From positions 434,001 to 498,000 of the forward strand of contig JALJCQ010000008.1 of NCBI GenBank assembly GCA_023091665.1: a stretch of 64,000 nt of DNA. The letters run 5' to 3'. The position numbers and the translations under genes were made by a program. This document shows, piece by piece, positions 41,264 to 50,283 of this stretch. The notes under the pieces are model-generated. The model was not told the origin of the DNA. It saw nothing but the letters and a program-made list of their open reading frames with translations, and searched no databases. Each line of letters begins with the position of its first letter. Within the stretch, counting starts at the first letter, position 1. Source of the DNA: Pythium myriotylum (taxonomy: Eukaryota > Oomycota > Peronosporomycetes > Pythiales > Pythiaceae).

Positions 41264-42325
41264 ATGGCATCTTCAGCACCCCGCACGATCAAGGCCCTCG
41301 CTGCTTATGGCCCAGGTCTGGAGGTCAAGCCGTTTGAGTACACGTCGCGTCCCCTGGGGGACAATGATGTCGAGATTGCGATTTCGCACTGCGGCATCTG
41401 TGGTTCAGACGTCCACACCATCTCTGGATATCGAGGCACGGCCCACAAGTGGCCTGTTGTACCAGGCCACGAGATGGTCGGTCACATCACGGCCATCGGC
41501 TCTGGCGTCTCAACTGTCGCTGTCGGAGACCGCGTTGGCGTTGGTGCCATGGTTTTCTCCTGCCAGAACAAGGAGACGTGCAACGCCTGCCGTAACAACG
41601 ACGACCCACTCTGTCCGCGCGTCGTGTTCACGTACAACAGCATGTACGCCAACGGCGACAAGACATACGGAGGATATGCCGACTACATTCGCGTGGACGC
41701 CAATTACGCGTTCCGAATCCCCGAAGAGATCCCGTCGGACCTCGCGGCCTCGCTCCTGTGCGCCGGGGTTACCGTCTTCAAGCCACTGAAGGCGTACGTT
41801 CGTCCGGGAATGCGTGTCGGTGTTGTGGGTATTGGTGGGTTGGGCCATATGGGCCTCAAATTCGTCAAGGCGCTGGACGCTAGCCCCGTGGCATTCTCTC
41901 ACTCTTCGTCCAAGAGGCAAGACGCAGCAGATCTTGGTGCCGAGGGATTCGTGGATTTGAGCAACCCGGAAGACGTCGCTGCGGCCGCCCAGTCGGTAGA
42001 CGTGCTGCTGGTCACGGCAGGAAGCCACAAACAGCCGTACGACACGTACCTTCGATCAATCAAGCAAGGAGGCACACTGATCATGGTCGGCGCGCCGACT
42101 GATAAGATCCAGATCACTTCTTTTGTTCTTTTGACAAGTAAAGTTTCGATTGTTGGGAGTGCCATCGGAGGCATTAAGGATACACAGGAGATGCTTGTGC
42201 TCGCGGCCAAGAAGAAAGTATTTCCAGTGATCCAGAAGCTGCCAATGCGCGAAGCGAACACGGGCATTGCTATTGTTGAACAAGGGAAGGCTCGCTTCCG
42301 TGTCGTGCTGGAGAACGAAGTGTAG
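41264..42325 (+). CDS. Zinc alcohol dehydrogenase ADH7
   Basis: 353 residues and the most divergent of the seven: the region after the catalytic Cys has an altered, longer loop (ISGYRGTAHKWPVVPGHE), position GHEMVG replaces GHEIVG, and the C-terminus is ENEV instead of EN. Zinc ligands (CGICGSDVH, GHE, LLCAG), GIGGLGH and structural cysteines (CQNKETCNACRNNDDPLC) are kept. Predicted NADP-dependent alcohol dehydrogenase; the loop change lies near the substrate pocket in this fold, so specificity may differ. Confidence 0.92.
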   Translation: MASSAPRTIKALAAYGPGLEVKPFEYTSRPLGDNDVEIAISHCGICGSDVHTISGYRGTAHKWPVVPGHEMVGHITAIGSGVSTVAVGDRVGVGAMVFSCQNKETCNACRNNDDPLCPRVVFTYNSMYANGDKTYGGYADYIRVDANYAFRIPEEIPSDLAASLLCAGVTVFKPLKAYVRPGMRVGVVGIGGLGHMGLKFVKALDASPVAFSHSSSKRQDAADLGAEGFVDLSNPEDVAAAAQSVDVLLVTAGSHKQPYDTYLRSIKQGGTLIMVGAPTDKIQITSFVLLTSKVSIVGSAIGGIKDTQEMLVLAAKKKVFPVIQKLPMREANTGIAIVEQGKARFRVVLENEV

Positions 42326-42375
42326 CTAGACAGCGCATTTAATTCTCATATTGTGGAGTTTAAGCAGTTCGCTAC

Positions 42376-43350
42376 TCAGTTTTTAGTCATCTTATTTTCA
42401 GACGCCACAGACCGCGCTCCCAACGCTACACTTGTGAAACCAATCCATCGCTTCGAGAGACGGCTTTGACCAGCGTAGAAGTCACACCGACCAAGTGAGC
42501 TCTCAGATCGAAAGTGTGTCCACCCCGTGAGCTGCTTCTTGACGATCTGCACGAAGCGGTCACGTTTGGAACGTCGCACTCGTGACAAGAACGGCATACC
42601 GCGCTTGCCGACTGCACCGGAAGATCTTTCTCGCGCTTGAATCGTACCCAATCGTCTAATGCATGGCAGAAATCGCAAGGGCTTGGCATCCGTAGAAGAT
42701 GGCTTGGTGATGCCGTTGAATCCATCCACTAGCAGGGCGAGATCACAGAATAACGAAAATGCATGCTCGTTCCGAGGCCACAACGACGAGCCACTGGGGT
42801 GCAATTGATGTGTGCGGAGAAATCCGTATTCACTCGGAACATAGGTCACATGAAGACGCGCCCATAACGCTAGCGCCGGTCGTGCTACCGCTGTGTCATC
42901 ACCGATGATTTCTCTGTTCTCGTGCGAGACGCTCGTCGTGAAGTCGAAGTACCGAAGCACCATGTCGCGCCAGAAGGCCTCGTTTTGCGGTCCGAAATGG
43001 TGAGGCAGGGTAAAGTCAAACGGTCCAACCGCCTTACACAGACTGACAAGCGTGCCGATGACGCGGCTCATTTCTCCACGCGGCTTGTCTTTGTTGGTGG
43101 GAACAAAGCACATGATGCGAGAGACAACCGAGGGCTCCGTGAGGGCCAGTAGCGCCACGACAGCAGCATGAGACCGAGGCTCTTGTGCAAAGACCTCGAG
43201 CGGCTGCGATTGAGTCTTCCGTAGCTTGCTACCCCAGTGTTGCGCACTGAAGGACGCTGCTCGCTTCCGTCGCTCGGTCATTTTTGGGGACTGGGATCCG
43301 CTGACGAGATCCACGTGGGTTCGGAATGTAGCCATCCGACCCTCACTCAC
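42376..43350 (-). CDS. Uncharacterised protein
   Basis: 324-codon frame, no signal peptide or membrane segment. I do not recognise the family. Seen: a basic N-terminus (KMTERRKRAASFS), a helical middle with VSRIMCFVPTNKDKPRGEMS, FWRDMVLRYFDF and FSLFCDLALLVDGFNG, and a basic C-terminal third (RSKRDRFVQIVKKQL). The order is loosely reminiscent of oomycete F-box-like proteins, but I see no convincing F-box. A relic of its 5' end lies at about 45663-45780. Only 50 bases separate its stop from that of ADH7, convergent. Confidence 0.65.
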   Translation of the reverse strand: MSEGRMATFRTHVDLVSGSQSPKMTERRKRAASFSAQHWGSKLRKTQSQPLEVFAQEPRSHAAVVALLALTEPSVVSRIMCFVPTNKDKPRGEMSRVIGTLVSLCKAVGPFDFTLPHHFGPQNEAFWRDMVLRYFDFTTSVSHENREIIGDDTAVARPALALWARLHVTYVPSEYGFLRTHQLHPSGSSLWPRNEHAFSLFCDLALLVDGFNGITKPSSTDAKPLRFLPCIRRLGTIQARERSSGAVGKRGMPFLSRVRRSKRDRFVQIVKKQLTGWTHFRSESSLGRCDFYAGQSRLSKRWIGFTSVALGARSVASENKMTKN

Positions 43351-43819
43351 AGAATGCGCATCACTCCGAATGGGTCACAGAGCCTGCGCTACCACAGTAC
43401 ATGACCAATGATTTTGGTCAAATGAACTCAGATGAAGTGAAATCTCGGCCGTTGACTCATTACGCACATGATTATTGTGACACATGTTGATAATGAGCCA
43501 CCCCCCACCAGCCGAACAGCGCGACAACGCGATGAATGCAAAGTAATAGACCCAGCGCACGCGCTCAACAATCCGAAACATTCTAAAATGTCTTCCAGTA
43601 GAGGTACGAATCTCGTCGTTACGATGACGTGCAAATCGCATCTTGGACGAGCTGATTGGGGTGCAAGCTGGAAGGAGTATATGAGCCAAGAAAGCCCAAA
43701 AGATCCCACTAAACGTCTCTGCTGAACATATTCCAACCTCCTAGATGAGAAAAAGAGAGCAGCAGAGACATCGCTTTATAAGGTGCTCTGCACCTTCTCT
43801 GATCGCTTCGCCGTGGTCT
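43351..43819. other. Intergenic with relic of the Sec1 GPI tail
   Basis: Spacer between the uncharacterised gene and Sec1, duplicated in part at 45780-46042 and about 48540-48754. Confidence 0.6.
43741..43790 (-). pseudogene. Frameshifted remnant of Sec1 C-terminal GPI signal
   Basis: Homologous to the last codons and stop of Sec2 and Sec3 (CTAGATGAG, AGAGCAGCAGAGACA), but out of frame with Sec1, which stops at 43820. Confidence 0.65.
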
Positions 43820-44716
43820 TCACAACGACTTCGGCTTCGGCGTAGGCTTCGCCGCTGGCTTTGGCTTCGGCGTGGTCTTCACCGTAGGTTTTGGCTTCGG
43901 TGTGGGTTTGGACGTCGGCTTTGGCTTGGGGGTCGGCTTCGGTGTGGGCTTCGTCGTAGGCTTTGGCGTCTTCGTTTCTTCCTTATTTTGGTCCATAGAA
44001 CCATCCTCGGAGGGTGTCTCCGTAGCGGAGCCTAGGTCGCTGCCTTCGCTGTTGCTCGTGGATTTGGAATCGTCGTCTGAGTCGTCTTCTACCTGATCCT
44101 CTCCCTTGCTGATCATGTTGTTGAGAATATCTTGTACCTTCCTCTCAAAGTCGGATATAGCAATCGACTCGAAGAAGGTGTCGAGGTAGTCGTTGAGCTC
44201 TTCGGTGTCGTCGTTGGTGGCCGTTGGGACTTTCTCGGTCATGTAGGCTTCAAGACCCTCTATCTTTTTAGCGATATCTTTAGTCTGATTTCCTCCCACC
44301 GTGATGATACCGTAGTGAATGAGGTCCCATGCAGCCGGGTGGAGATCGTTCAGGAAGCGGAACGGGGTGGAAACCCATCGGGTTTTGATCTCTTTACTTG
44401 CTTTGTTAGAGAAGTCGGCGTGGACAGCGTTGGCCTTGGAGTAGAAGTCGCGAGCGGTGTCGAAGTATTTATCGAAGGTTAGCGACCCATCGGCGACCAT
44501 CTCATCGAAGATGACGATGAAATCGTTGAGAGCCGGTTGGAGTTCGTTGATACCGCTGCCAAGTTCGTTGATAACCTCGACATCAAACTCGAGCGAGTAG
44601 GTGAGTGCGTCGTAGATAACGGGGAACGGAGTAAGATCGTTTGCTGCAGCGAGCGAGCTGGTAGTAGCTGCGATGGCGGCGGTGAACAACACGTAGCGAA
44701 TTGGCGAGAAGACCAT
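43820..44716 (-). CDS. Secreted protein Sec1 with Lys/Pro/Thr repeat tail
   Basis: 298 residues from MVFSPIRYVLF (upstream in-frame ATGs precede the likely start site). Signal peptide with probable cleavage after SLAAA, then the family core: YDALTYSLEF, RFLNDLHPAAWDLIHYGI, ISDFERKVQDILN; then an acidic Ser/Asp segment and repeated TPKPKPT units to the end. Unlike Sec2-4 it lacks a hydrophobic GPI tail; the remnant of that tail is downstream in another frame. Likely secreted or wall-associated through the basic repeats. No RXLR or crinkler motif seen. Function unknown. Confidence 0.8.
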   Translation of the reverse strand: MVFSPIRYVLFTAAIAATTSSLAAANDLTPFPVIYDALTYSLEFDVEVINELGSGINELQPALNDFIVIFDEMVADGSLTFDKYFDTARDFYSKANAVHADFSNKASKEIKTRWVSTPFRFLNDLHPAAWDLIHYGIITVGGNQTKDIAKKIEGLEAYMTEKVPTATNDDTEELNDYLDTFFESIAISDFERKVQDILNNMISKGEDQVEDDSDDDSKSTSNSEGSDLGSATETPSEDGSMDQNKEETKTPKPTTKPTPKPTPKPKPTSKPTPKPKPTVKTTPKPKPAAKPTPKPKSL

Positions 44717-44767
44717 GGTGGTGATGATAAGGACCTTGGATGGGTGGGGGGGGGGGAGTGTGCGAGT

Positions 44768-44783
44768 GGAAAACCTGGAATGA
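44768..44783 (-). promoter_or_regulatory. Inr+FPR-like start site of Sec1
   Basis: Minus strand TCATTCCAGGTTTTCC, 52 bases before the ATG; homologous to the Sec2 and Sec3 elements. Confidence 0.55.
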
Positions 44784-46042
44784 AGCAATCATCTGAAGTC
44801 GATGGGAGCCAGGTTGTGGCCTAGTACCTCATAGATGAGAAACAAGGAGGAGTGAATTTGATTCCTCAGGATTAGTGGGCGAGATGCAAGGAGTGTGAGT
44901 TTGATATTTCATATTTTTTCAACGAGGGACTTCGAAGTGAGATTATGTGATTTCGTTCTGTGGGTAACGAACTCTTCTTTGAACCCTGCAGCTCAAGTGA
45001 CCACTCTTCTGACCAAGACCGACCCCGCCGCAGCATGGCGGCGGGCCCAACATGGGGAAGAGGACGGCACGAGCACCAAGCAAACCACGCGCGACCGGTT
45101 CTCCGATGGCGCCAACGCCACAAGGCTCAACGCTGCCCCCGCAGCGCACCAGACGCATCTCCATCGTCGTGGTTGTGCGACCGCCGCAAGGCTCACGGCC
45201 TCCAGCTCGCTGAAGACCGACCACCCGCGTGCTCCCAAGTGCGCGTATCCGATCGCAAAGAAAGGGCGGGGAGACCTCACAGATCCAATCCGACTTCATA
45301 TTATGCCTCTTAGAGCGATTGTTGAAGTACCTCTCTATCACGATGTTTCTCTTCTTGTACACCTTTTCGAGAAGAACGCGGCAACATGGCCACGAAGAAG
45401 CGCGGCGGGTGCACTCCTGAAGCAGAGTGGTATAGCTCCACGGGCGTGGCTGCATTTTGAAATTCAGATTCTGGATCTCGATCATGGCGTTCTCGGTCTC
45501 TTTCTAAGAATCTGGATTGGAATAGGTTTGGGCCACAAAAAGTCTGCGGGATTTGGTCTAGTAGTTGGCGACGTACTTCAACAAAAGCAAAATCCTACCG
45601 GAATCAGTCCAATATCTGTCCCGGCGGTGAACATCTTGTCATGTTCAGCCATATTTTTAAGAAATGGTCGGCTGGAAAGACGCTGCTTGCTTTTGTCACT
45701 CGGTCATTTTGGGGACTGGGATCCACGTGGGTTCGAAATGTAGCCATCTGACCCTCACTCACAGTATGGACATCACTCCGAATAGATCGCGTTAGAGCGT
45801 GCTCGCAACCGGATTTTCATCGGATCGGATTATTGATCAAATTAACTCATGGTCTTCTCGGGCGTCTTTACGATTGTGGGCGCAAATCAGTAATGAGCGC
45901 ACTGCCACCAGACAACACGACGTCTGCAAAGTAAAAACCCACCGCACAAACTTTTTCTTTGTCTTGGTAGTTGCTGGACACACTGACGATCCAAGAGAGG
46001 CCAGCTCAACAACAAAAAAGTGCACGAACCTCTTCCAGTGTC
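44784..46042. other. Intergenic with GC-rich island and gene relic
   Basis: A GC-rich block (about 45000-45290) gives a 282-codon frame (44895-45743) that I do not trust as a gene. One frame reads CDRRKAHG...DRPPACSQ, faintly like a decayed Zn2-Cys6 cluster. The 5' relic of the 42376 gene is at about 45663-45780. Confidence 0.45.
45663..45780 (-). pseudogene. 5' fragment of the 42376-43350 gene
   Basis: Minus strand reads MATFRTHVDPSPQNDR, matching MATFRTHVD...SPKMTER at the start of the uncharacterised gene, then diverges. Evidence that the Sec duplication unit included the neighbour's 5' end. Confidence 0.7.
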
Positions 46043-47170
46043 CTAGATGAGGAAACTGAGAGCAGCAGAGACAACAAATGACGCCGCTAATGCCAACGTT
46101 GTCCTCACGGCCGCACCGTTCTGCGCCGTCTTGGACGGCACAGGGTTCGTCGTGTTCTTGGATGGCGCAGTTGTCGTGGTCGTCCTGAACGTGGATGCCG
46201 GCGTCTTCGTCGATGCTGACGTCGTTGTAGGTGATGGCGTCCTGGTTGCTTCTGCATCTTTCGCCACGGAGCCGTCTTTCGCCTTGGGTGAAGGAGTCGA
46301 TGTGGGTTTCTTCGTGGTTGAGGTGGTGGATGTAGAACTTGGTGTCTTGGACACAGGTTTCAGTGAAAAGTCGACAAACGATGGCTTCGGAGCCTGTGTT
46401 TTCGGAGTGTGGGTCCTCGGAACCGGGGCTGGGCTGCTGTCGCCGTCAGTACCACTGGTGCTGCCGCTGTCGGTGCCACTGGTGCTGCCGCTGTCGGTGC
46501 CACTGGTGCTGCCGCTTGTGGACTATGGGCCAGTCTCAAAAGTTCCCCCGTTCAATGTCACCATGACCTTGTCGTTGATAGCCGCTTGGACCTGTGCCTC
46601 AAAGTCAGATATGTCAAGCGACTCAAAAAAGGATGCAAGCCGGCTGTTGAGCTCGTCAGTATCACTGTTCGTCGATGTGGGGACGTTCTCGTTCATGTAA
46701 GCCTCGAGGTCTTGTACATCCCCGGAGATGTCCGCTGTCTGCGCCACCTCGACCGCCGTGATGCCGTATTGGATAATGTCCCACGTTGCTGGGTGAAGGC
46801 CGTTGAGGAATCGAGTAGGGTACCATTCGTTGTTGAACGCGACTTTGACTTGGTCTGAAAAACCGAACATCATGTTATCTGCATCGACGTAGAACGCGTC
46901 GAACGCAGATTCAATATAAGCCAACGTAAGCGATCCATCAGCAACAGTCTCATGAAAGTCATTGGTAAGTGTGTCGACCGCCGTTTTGAGGTCTTCGTTG
47001 TCGCTTGCGATATCTGCGCTGATTTCAAGGAGAAGCTCCGTGACGTAAGTCAGTGCATCGTACTCGACCGGGAACGGCGTGAGTCCATCGTCGGCTGCAG
47101 CGAGTGAGCTGGTCGTGGCCATTGCAACAGCGGAAGCGAGCAGCACGTAGCGAAGCGGCGTGGAGACCAT
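46043..47170 (-). pseudogene. Secreted protein Sec2, in-frame nonsense codon
   Basis: Reads from MVSTPLRYVLLASAVAMA through the family core (YDALTYVTELL, TRFLNGLHPATWDIIQYGI, LDISDFEAQVQ) to a TAG at 46523-46525 after 215 residues. The same frame then stays open through a Ser/Gly/Thr repeat, a PT-rich stalk and the hydrophobic GPI tail (ALAASFVVSAALSFLI) to 46043. One substitution thus converts an anchored protein to a truncated secreted one, unless it is a sequencing error or read through. The stalk end is base-identical to Sec3. Confidence 0.75.
46451..46516. repeat. 24-bp tandem repeat in Sec2
   Basis: About 2.75 copies of a 24-base unit (GCCACTGGTGCTGCCGCT core), encoding SGSTSGTD on the minus strand. 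Absent from Sec3. Confidence 0.85.
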
Positions 47171-47221
47171 GGTCGAGTCCGAAGAATGGTCGACTTATTC
47201 CGAGCGGGTGCGCGTGTCAGT

Positions 47222-47237
47222 GAGAAATGTGGAATGA
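47222..47237 (-). promoter_or_regulatory. Inr+FPR-like start site of Sec2
   Basis: Minus strand TCATTCCACATTTCTC, an excellent match to TCATTYY-N-CA(A/T)TTT, 52 bases before the ATG. Confidence 0.65.
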
Positions 47238-47593
47238 GGTGCTGCCAGTAGGTCTGAAGTCTCTCGCAAGCGGCCCTTGGACTTGTGATTTGCAGTTGAG
47301 ATAAAGTGTACCACGAGATGAACTCTTGTGTTTGCTTTTATGTCCTGTCGACCCGAGAGTGCATGGGTCGATCTCCGCGGTGCTATCACTGGCAACTTCG
47401 TCAATTTCACGGAATCGTTTTCGGAAGACAATACTAATAAGCTGTGTACCCAGTCAGCCCGATGGATTTTCAGTAAGATATAGCCAGTCACTTGGCTGCA
47501 TCTCTCATTGTGTCTCTCGAAGTTTATGGGGACGGAAGCTTCATATCTCGAAGTCCAAATCACTTCAACATGAGGCTTGAAGATTCTCGTCCT

Positions 47594-48754
47594 GCCTCAG
47601 CTGCATCTCACTCACGACGCGATCAAAATTGGGCCAGATGGAGTATTTCACTGAAATGCATTTAGATCCTTGAAACTTTTTGTGCTTGCTCACTATACTC
47701 ATATCACTTCCAATGGGTCGCCGATCTTGCGCTTCTACAGTTCACGACCATCAAAAGAACTCAATGGATTCAATTGAGGTCTATTGGTTTGCTTATCTAG
47801 AAACCTATAGCCGGCCGGGGCCCAAGTTTAGGTATTACCTTCTCTCCAGTGCGCGAGGTCCCCGGGAAGGAGGGCCGCTACGCGCTGATGCCGCGCATCG
47901 TCGGTGGGGTGATGTGTGTGGCTGCTGTCGTGGGAGTCCATAGCGAGATTGGCCGCTGCGTCCGCCATCTTGTTTGCTGCGCGAGGGTGGTGACGCCAAC
48001 TGCGAACACCAAGCGTATCGGCTAGTCGTCGCGCTCGTGCATATTTACCTTTCAACGTGGAGTTGAGCGGGGTTTGTACTGCTTCATTTGTTGGATGATG
48101 AGCATGCTGTCGCCGATGGCTGAGAGGGGCGTCCAGTGGTTCTCTCCTGCCGCGACGAGGCCGGAGATGAGGCCGTCATACTCGGCCTGGTTGTTTGTGG
48201 TGGATGGGTCGTCGTAAGCTGTAGCCGCCGAGAAAACGACATCCGCGTGGGCACGGCCATTAATCTGGGGGTTCAACTGGTTTCCATTGGTGAGGACTTC
48301 TCGATCTGCTACTCTAACGCACTACGATATATCTAGTTTACATGTGCTATGTAGCGCGCGAAGAACACACAGATCCCATGGTTAAGTAAGAGAGAGTTTG
48401 GGTGTGGACGCTAAGGCGGTGAGCTGGGAGCTCAGATCTTGATCTTCCTCGGGGTGTCTTGCAGTGCGTTGGATCGCTTTGATGTGGTCGACGACCAAGC
48501 GAATATCGACCATTAATCCATTACAGTGCACTGACAACTACAAAGTAAAGTATGAACGCGGTGCCCGCCCCTCAACCAATCGACAACATTCTCTCATATC
48601 TTGAGCCAAGTAAGGAGTAGCGTATCTTATGGTCAGCGTGAAGTGAGAGTCGCATTGCGGCAAAGCGGAGGGACTTGCAACTTGGAAGGAGCAAACGAGC
48701 CTAGAAAACCTGATCGATTCCACTGAATGTGTTTGCTGAGCATAGTCCAACGTC
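47594..48754. other. Spacer between Sec duplications
   Basis: Holds a broken RNase H fragment (47840-48276); nothing else supported. The last 200 bases resemble the Sec1 3' flank. Confidence 0.5.
47840..48276 (-). pseudogene. Frameshifted retroelement RNase H fragment
   Basis: Two overlapping frames show TTNNQAEYDGLISGL and IGDSMLIIQQM, then, after a one-base shift near 48055, KYARARRLADTLG and AANKMADAAANLAMD. These are the Glu, Asp and final Asp blocks of RNase H. Different subfamily from the two LINE copies (QAEYDGL versus EAEHLGL); no flanking duplication identified. Confidence 0.7.
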
Positions 48755-49846
48755 CTAGATGAGGAAACTGAGAGCAGCAGAGACAACAAATGACGCCGCT
48801 AATGCCAACGTTGTCCTCACGGCCGCACCGTTCTGCGCCGTCTTGGACGGCACAGGGTTCGTCGTGTTCTTGGATGGCGCAGTTGTCGTGGTCGTCCTGA
48901 ACGTGGATGCCGGCGTCTTCGTCGATGCTGACGTCGTTGTAGGTGATGGCGTCCTGGTTGCTTCTGCATCTTTCGCCACGGAGCCGTCTTTCGCCTTGGG
49001 TGAAGGAGTCGATGTGGGCTTCTGTGTGGCTGGGGTGGTCGGTGTAGAACTTGGTGTCTTCGGAGCAGGTCTCGGGGGAAGGTTGATAACCGTTGGAGCC
49101 TGAGTTTTCGGAGTCTGCGTCATCGGAACCGGGGCTGGGCTGCTGCCGCCGTCAGTGTCACCAGTGAGGCTGCTTGGGGACGTTGGATCAGTTCCAGGAG
49201 TGTCCTCGTTCAGTGTTCCCTTGACCATCTCGTAGATTGCGTCTTGGACCTGTGCCTCAAAGTCAGATATGTCAAGCGACTCAAAAAAGGATGCAAGCCG
49301 GCTGTTGAGCTCGTCAGTATCACTGTTCGTCGATGTGGGGACGTTCTCGTTCATGTAATCCGCGAGGTCTTGTACATCCCCGGAGATGTCCGCTGTCTGC
49401 GCCACCTCGACCGTCGTGATGCCATATTGGATAATGTCCCACGTTGCTGGGTGAAGGTCGTTGAGGAATCGAGTAGGGTTCCATTCAACGCTGAACTTGT
49501 TTGTGACTTGCGTCGAAAAGCCGGCCACCAGGTTATCTGCCTCGGCGAAGAACTTGCCAAGCGTAGCGTCCACATTGGCCACCGTAAGTGATCCCATGAG
49601 ACTGCTGCCAAATTTGGCAGCAGTCTCATGAAAGTCATTGGTAAGTGTGTCGACCGCCGTTTTGAGGTCTTCGTTGTCGCTTGCGATATCTGCGCTGATT
49701 TCAAGGAGAAGCTCCGTGACGTAAGTCAGTGCATCGTACTCGACCGGGAACGGCGTGAGTCCATCGTCGGCTGCAGCGAGTGAGCTGGTCGTGGCCATTG
49801 CAACAGCGGAAGCGAGCAGCACGTAGCGAAGCGGCGTGGAGACCAT
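48755..49846 (-). CDS. GPI-anchored secreted protein Sec3
   Basis: 363 residues, the intact representative. Signal peptide (MVSTPLRYVLLASAVAMATT, cleavage near LAAAD), core of about 210 residues with YDALTYVTELL, TRFLNDLHPATWDIIQYGI and LDISDFEAQVQ, then a long Pro/Thr/Ser stalk and a hydrophobic C-terminus (LALAASFVVSAALSFLI) typical of a GPI signal, so probably an outer-surface or wall protein. A segment reading AAKFGSSLMG replaces VAD of Sec2 and is encoded by a perfect DNA palindrome. Family unrecognised. Confidence 0.85.
   Translation of the reverse strand: MVSTPLRYVLLASAVAMATTSSLAAADDGLTPFPVEYDALTYVTELLLEISADIASDNEDLKTAVDTLTNDFHETAAKFGSSLMGSLTVANVDATLGKFFAEADNLVAGFSTQVTNKFSVEWNPTRFLNDLHPATWDIIQYGITTVEVAQTADISGDVQDLADYMNENVPTSTNSDTDELNSRLASFFESLDISDFEAQVQDAIYEMVKGTLNEDTPGTDPTSPSSLTGDTDGGSSPAPVPMTQTPKTQAPTVINLPPRPAPKTPSSTPTTPATQKPTSTPSPKAKDGSVAKDAEATRTPSPTTTSASTKTPASTFRTTTTTAPSKNTTNPVPSKTAQNGAAVRTTLALAASFVVSAALSFLI
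49595..49630. repeat. Perfect 36-bp palindrome within Sec3 coding sequence
   Basis: Half-site CATGAGACTGCTGCCAAA followed directly by its reverse complement. The right end (CAGTCTCATG) is ancestral FHETV-type coding sequence shared with Sec2; the left half looks like a templated inverted copy. Confidence 0.95.
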
Positions 49847-49897
49847 GGTCGAGTCCGAAGAATGGTCGACTTATTCCGAGCGGGTGCGCGTGTCAGT

Positions 49898-49913
49898 GAG
49901 AAATGTGGAATGA
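49898..49913 (-). promoter_or_regulatory. Inr+FPR-like start site of Sec3
   Basis: Identical to the Sec2 element, 52 bases before the ATG. Confidence 0.65.
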
Positions 49914-50283
49914 GGTGCTGCCAGTAGGTCTGAAGTCTCTCGCAAGCGGCCCTTGGACTTGTGATTTGCAGTTGAGATAAAGTGTACCACGAGATGAACT
50001 CTTGTGTTTGCTTTTATGTCCTGTCGACCCGAGAGTGCATGGGTCGATCTCCGCGGTGCTATCACTGGCAACTTCGTCAATTTCACGGAATCGTTTTCGG
50101 AAGACAATACTAATAAGCTGTGTACCCAGTCAGCCCGATGGATTTTCAGTAAGATATAGCCAGTCACTTGGCTGCATCTCTCATTGTGTCTCTCGAAGTT
50201 TATGGGGACGGAAGCTTCATATCTCGAAGTCCAAATCACTTCAACATGAGGCTTGAAGATTCTCGTCCTGCCTCAGCTGCACC

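Larger units (their letters stand above)
46043..47593. repeat. Segmental duplication, copy 1 (Sec2 unit)
   Basis: Matches 48755-50283. The 3' end of the gene and the 5' flank out to about 47593 are base-identical over long runs, while the middle of the coding region is diverged. Confidence 0.85.
48755..50283. repeat. Segmental duplication, copy 2 (Sec3 unit)
   Basis: Partner of 46043-47593; similarity breaks near 50283 (TCAGCTGCACCTCAC versus TCAGCTGCATCTCAC). Confidence 0.85.

Noticed and set aside
44895..45743. 282-codon plus-strand frame
   Set aside because: No start context, signal or recognised domain; runs over the antisense relic of the 42376 gene. Kept only as a low-interest observation.
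47195..47563. 122-codon frame upstream of Sec2, identical at 49871-50239
   Set aside because: Lies in the duplicated promoter and overlaps the start-site element; identity reflects the duplication, not coding constraint.
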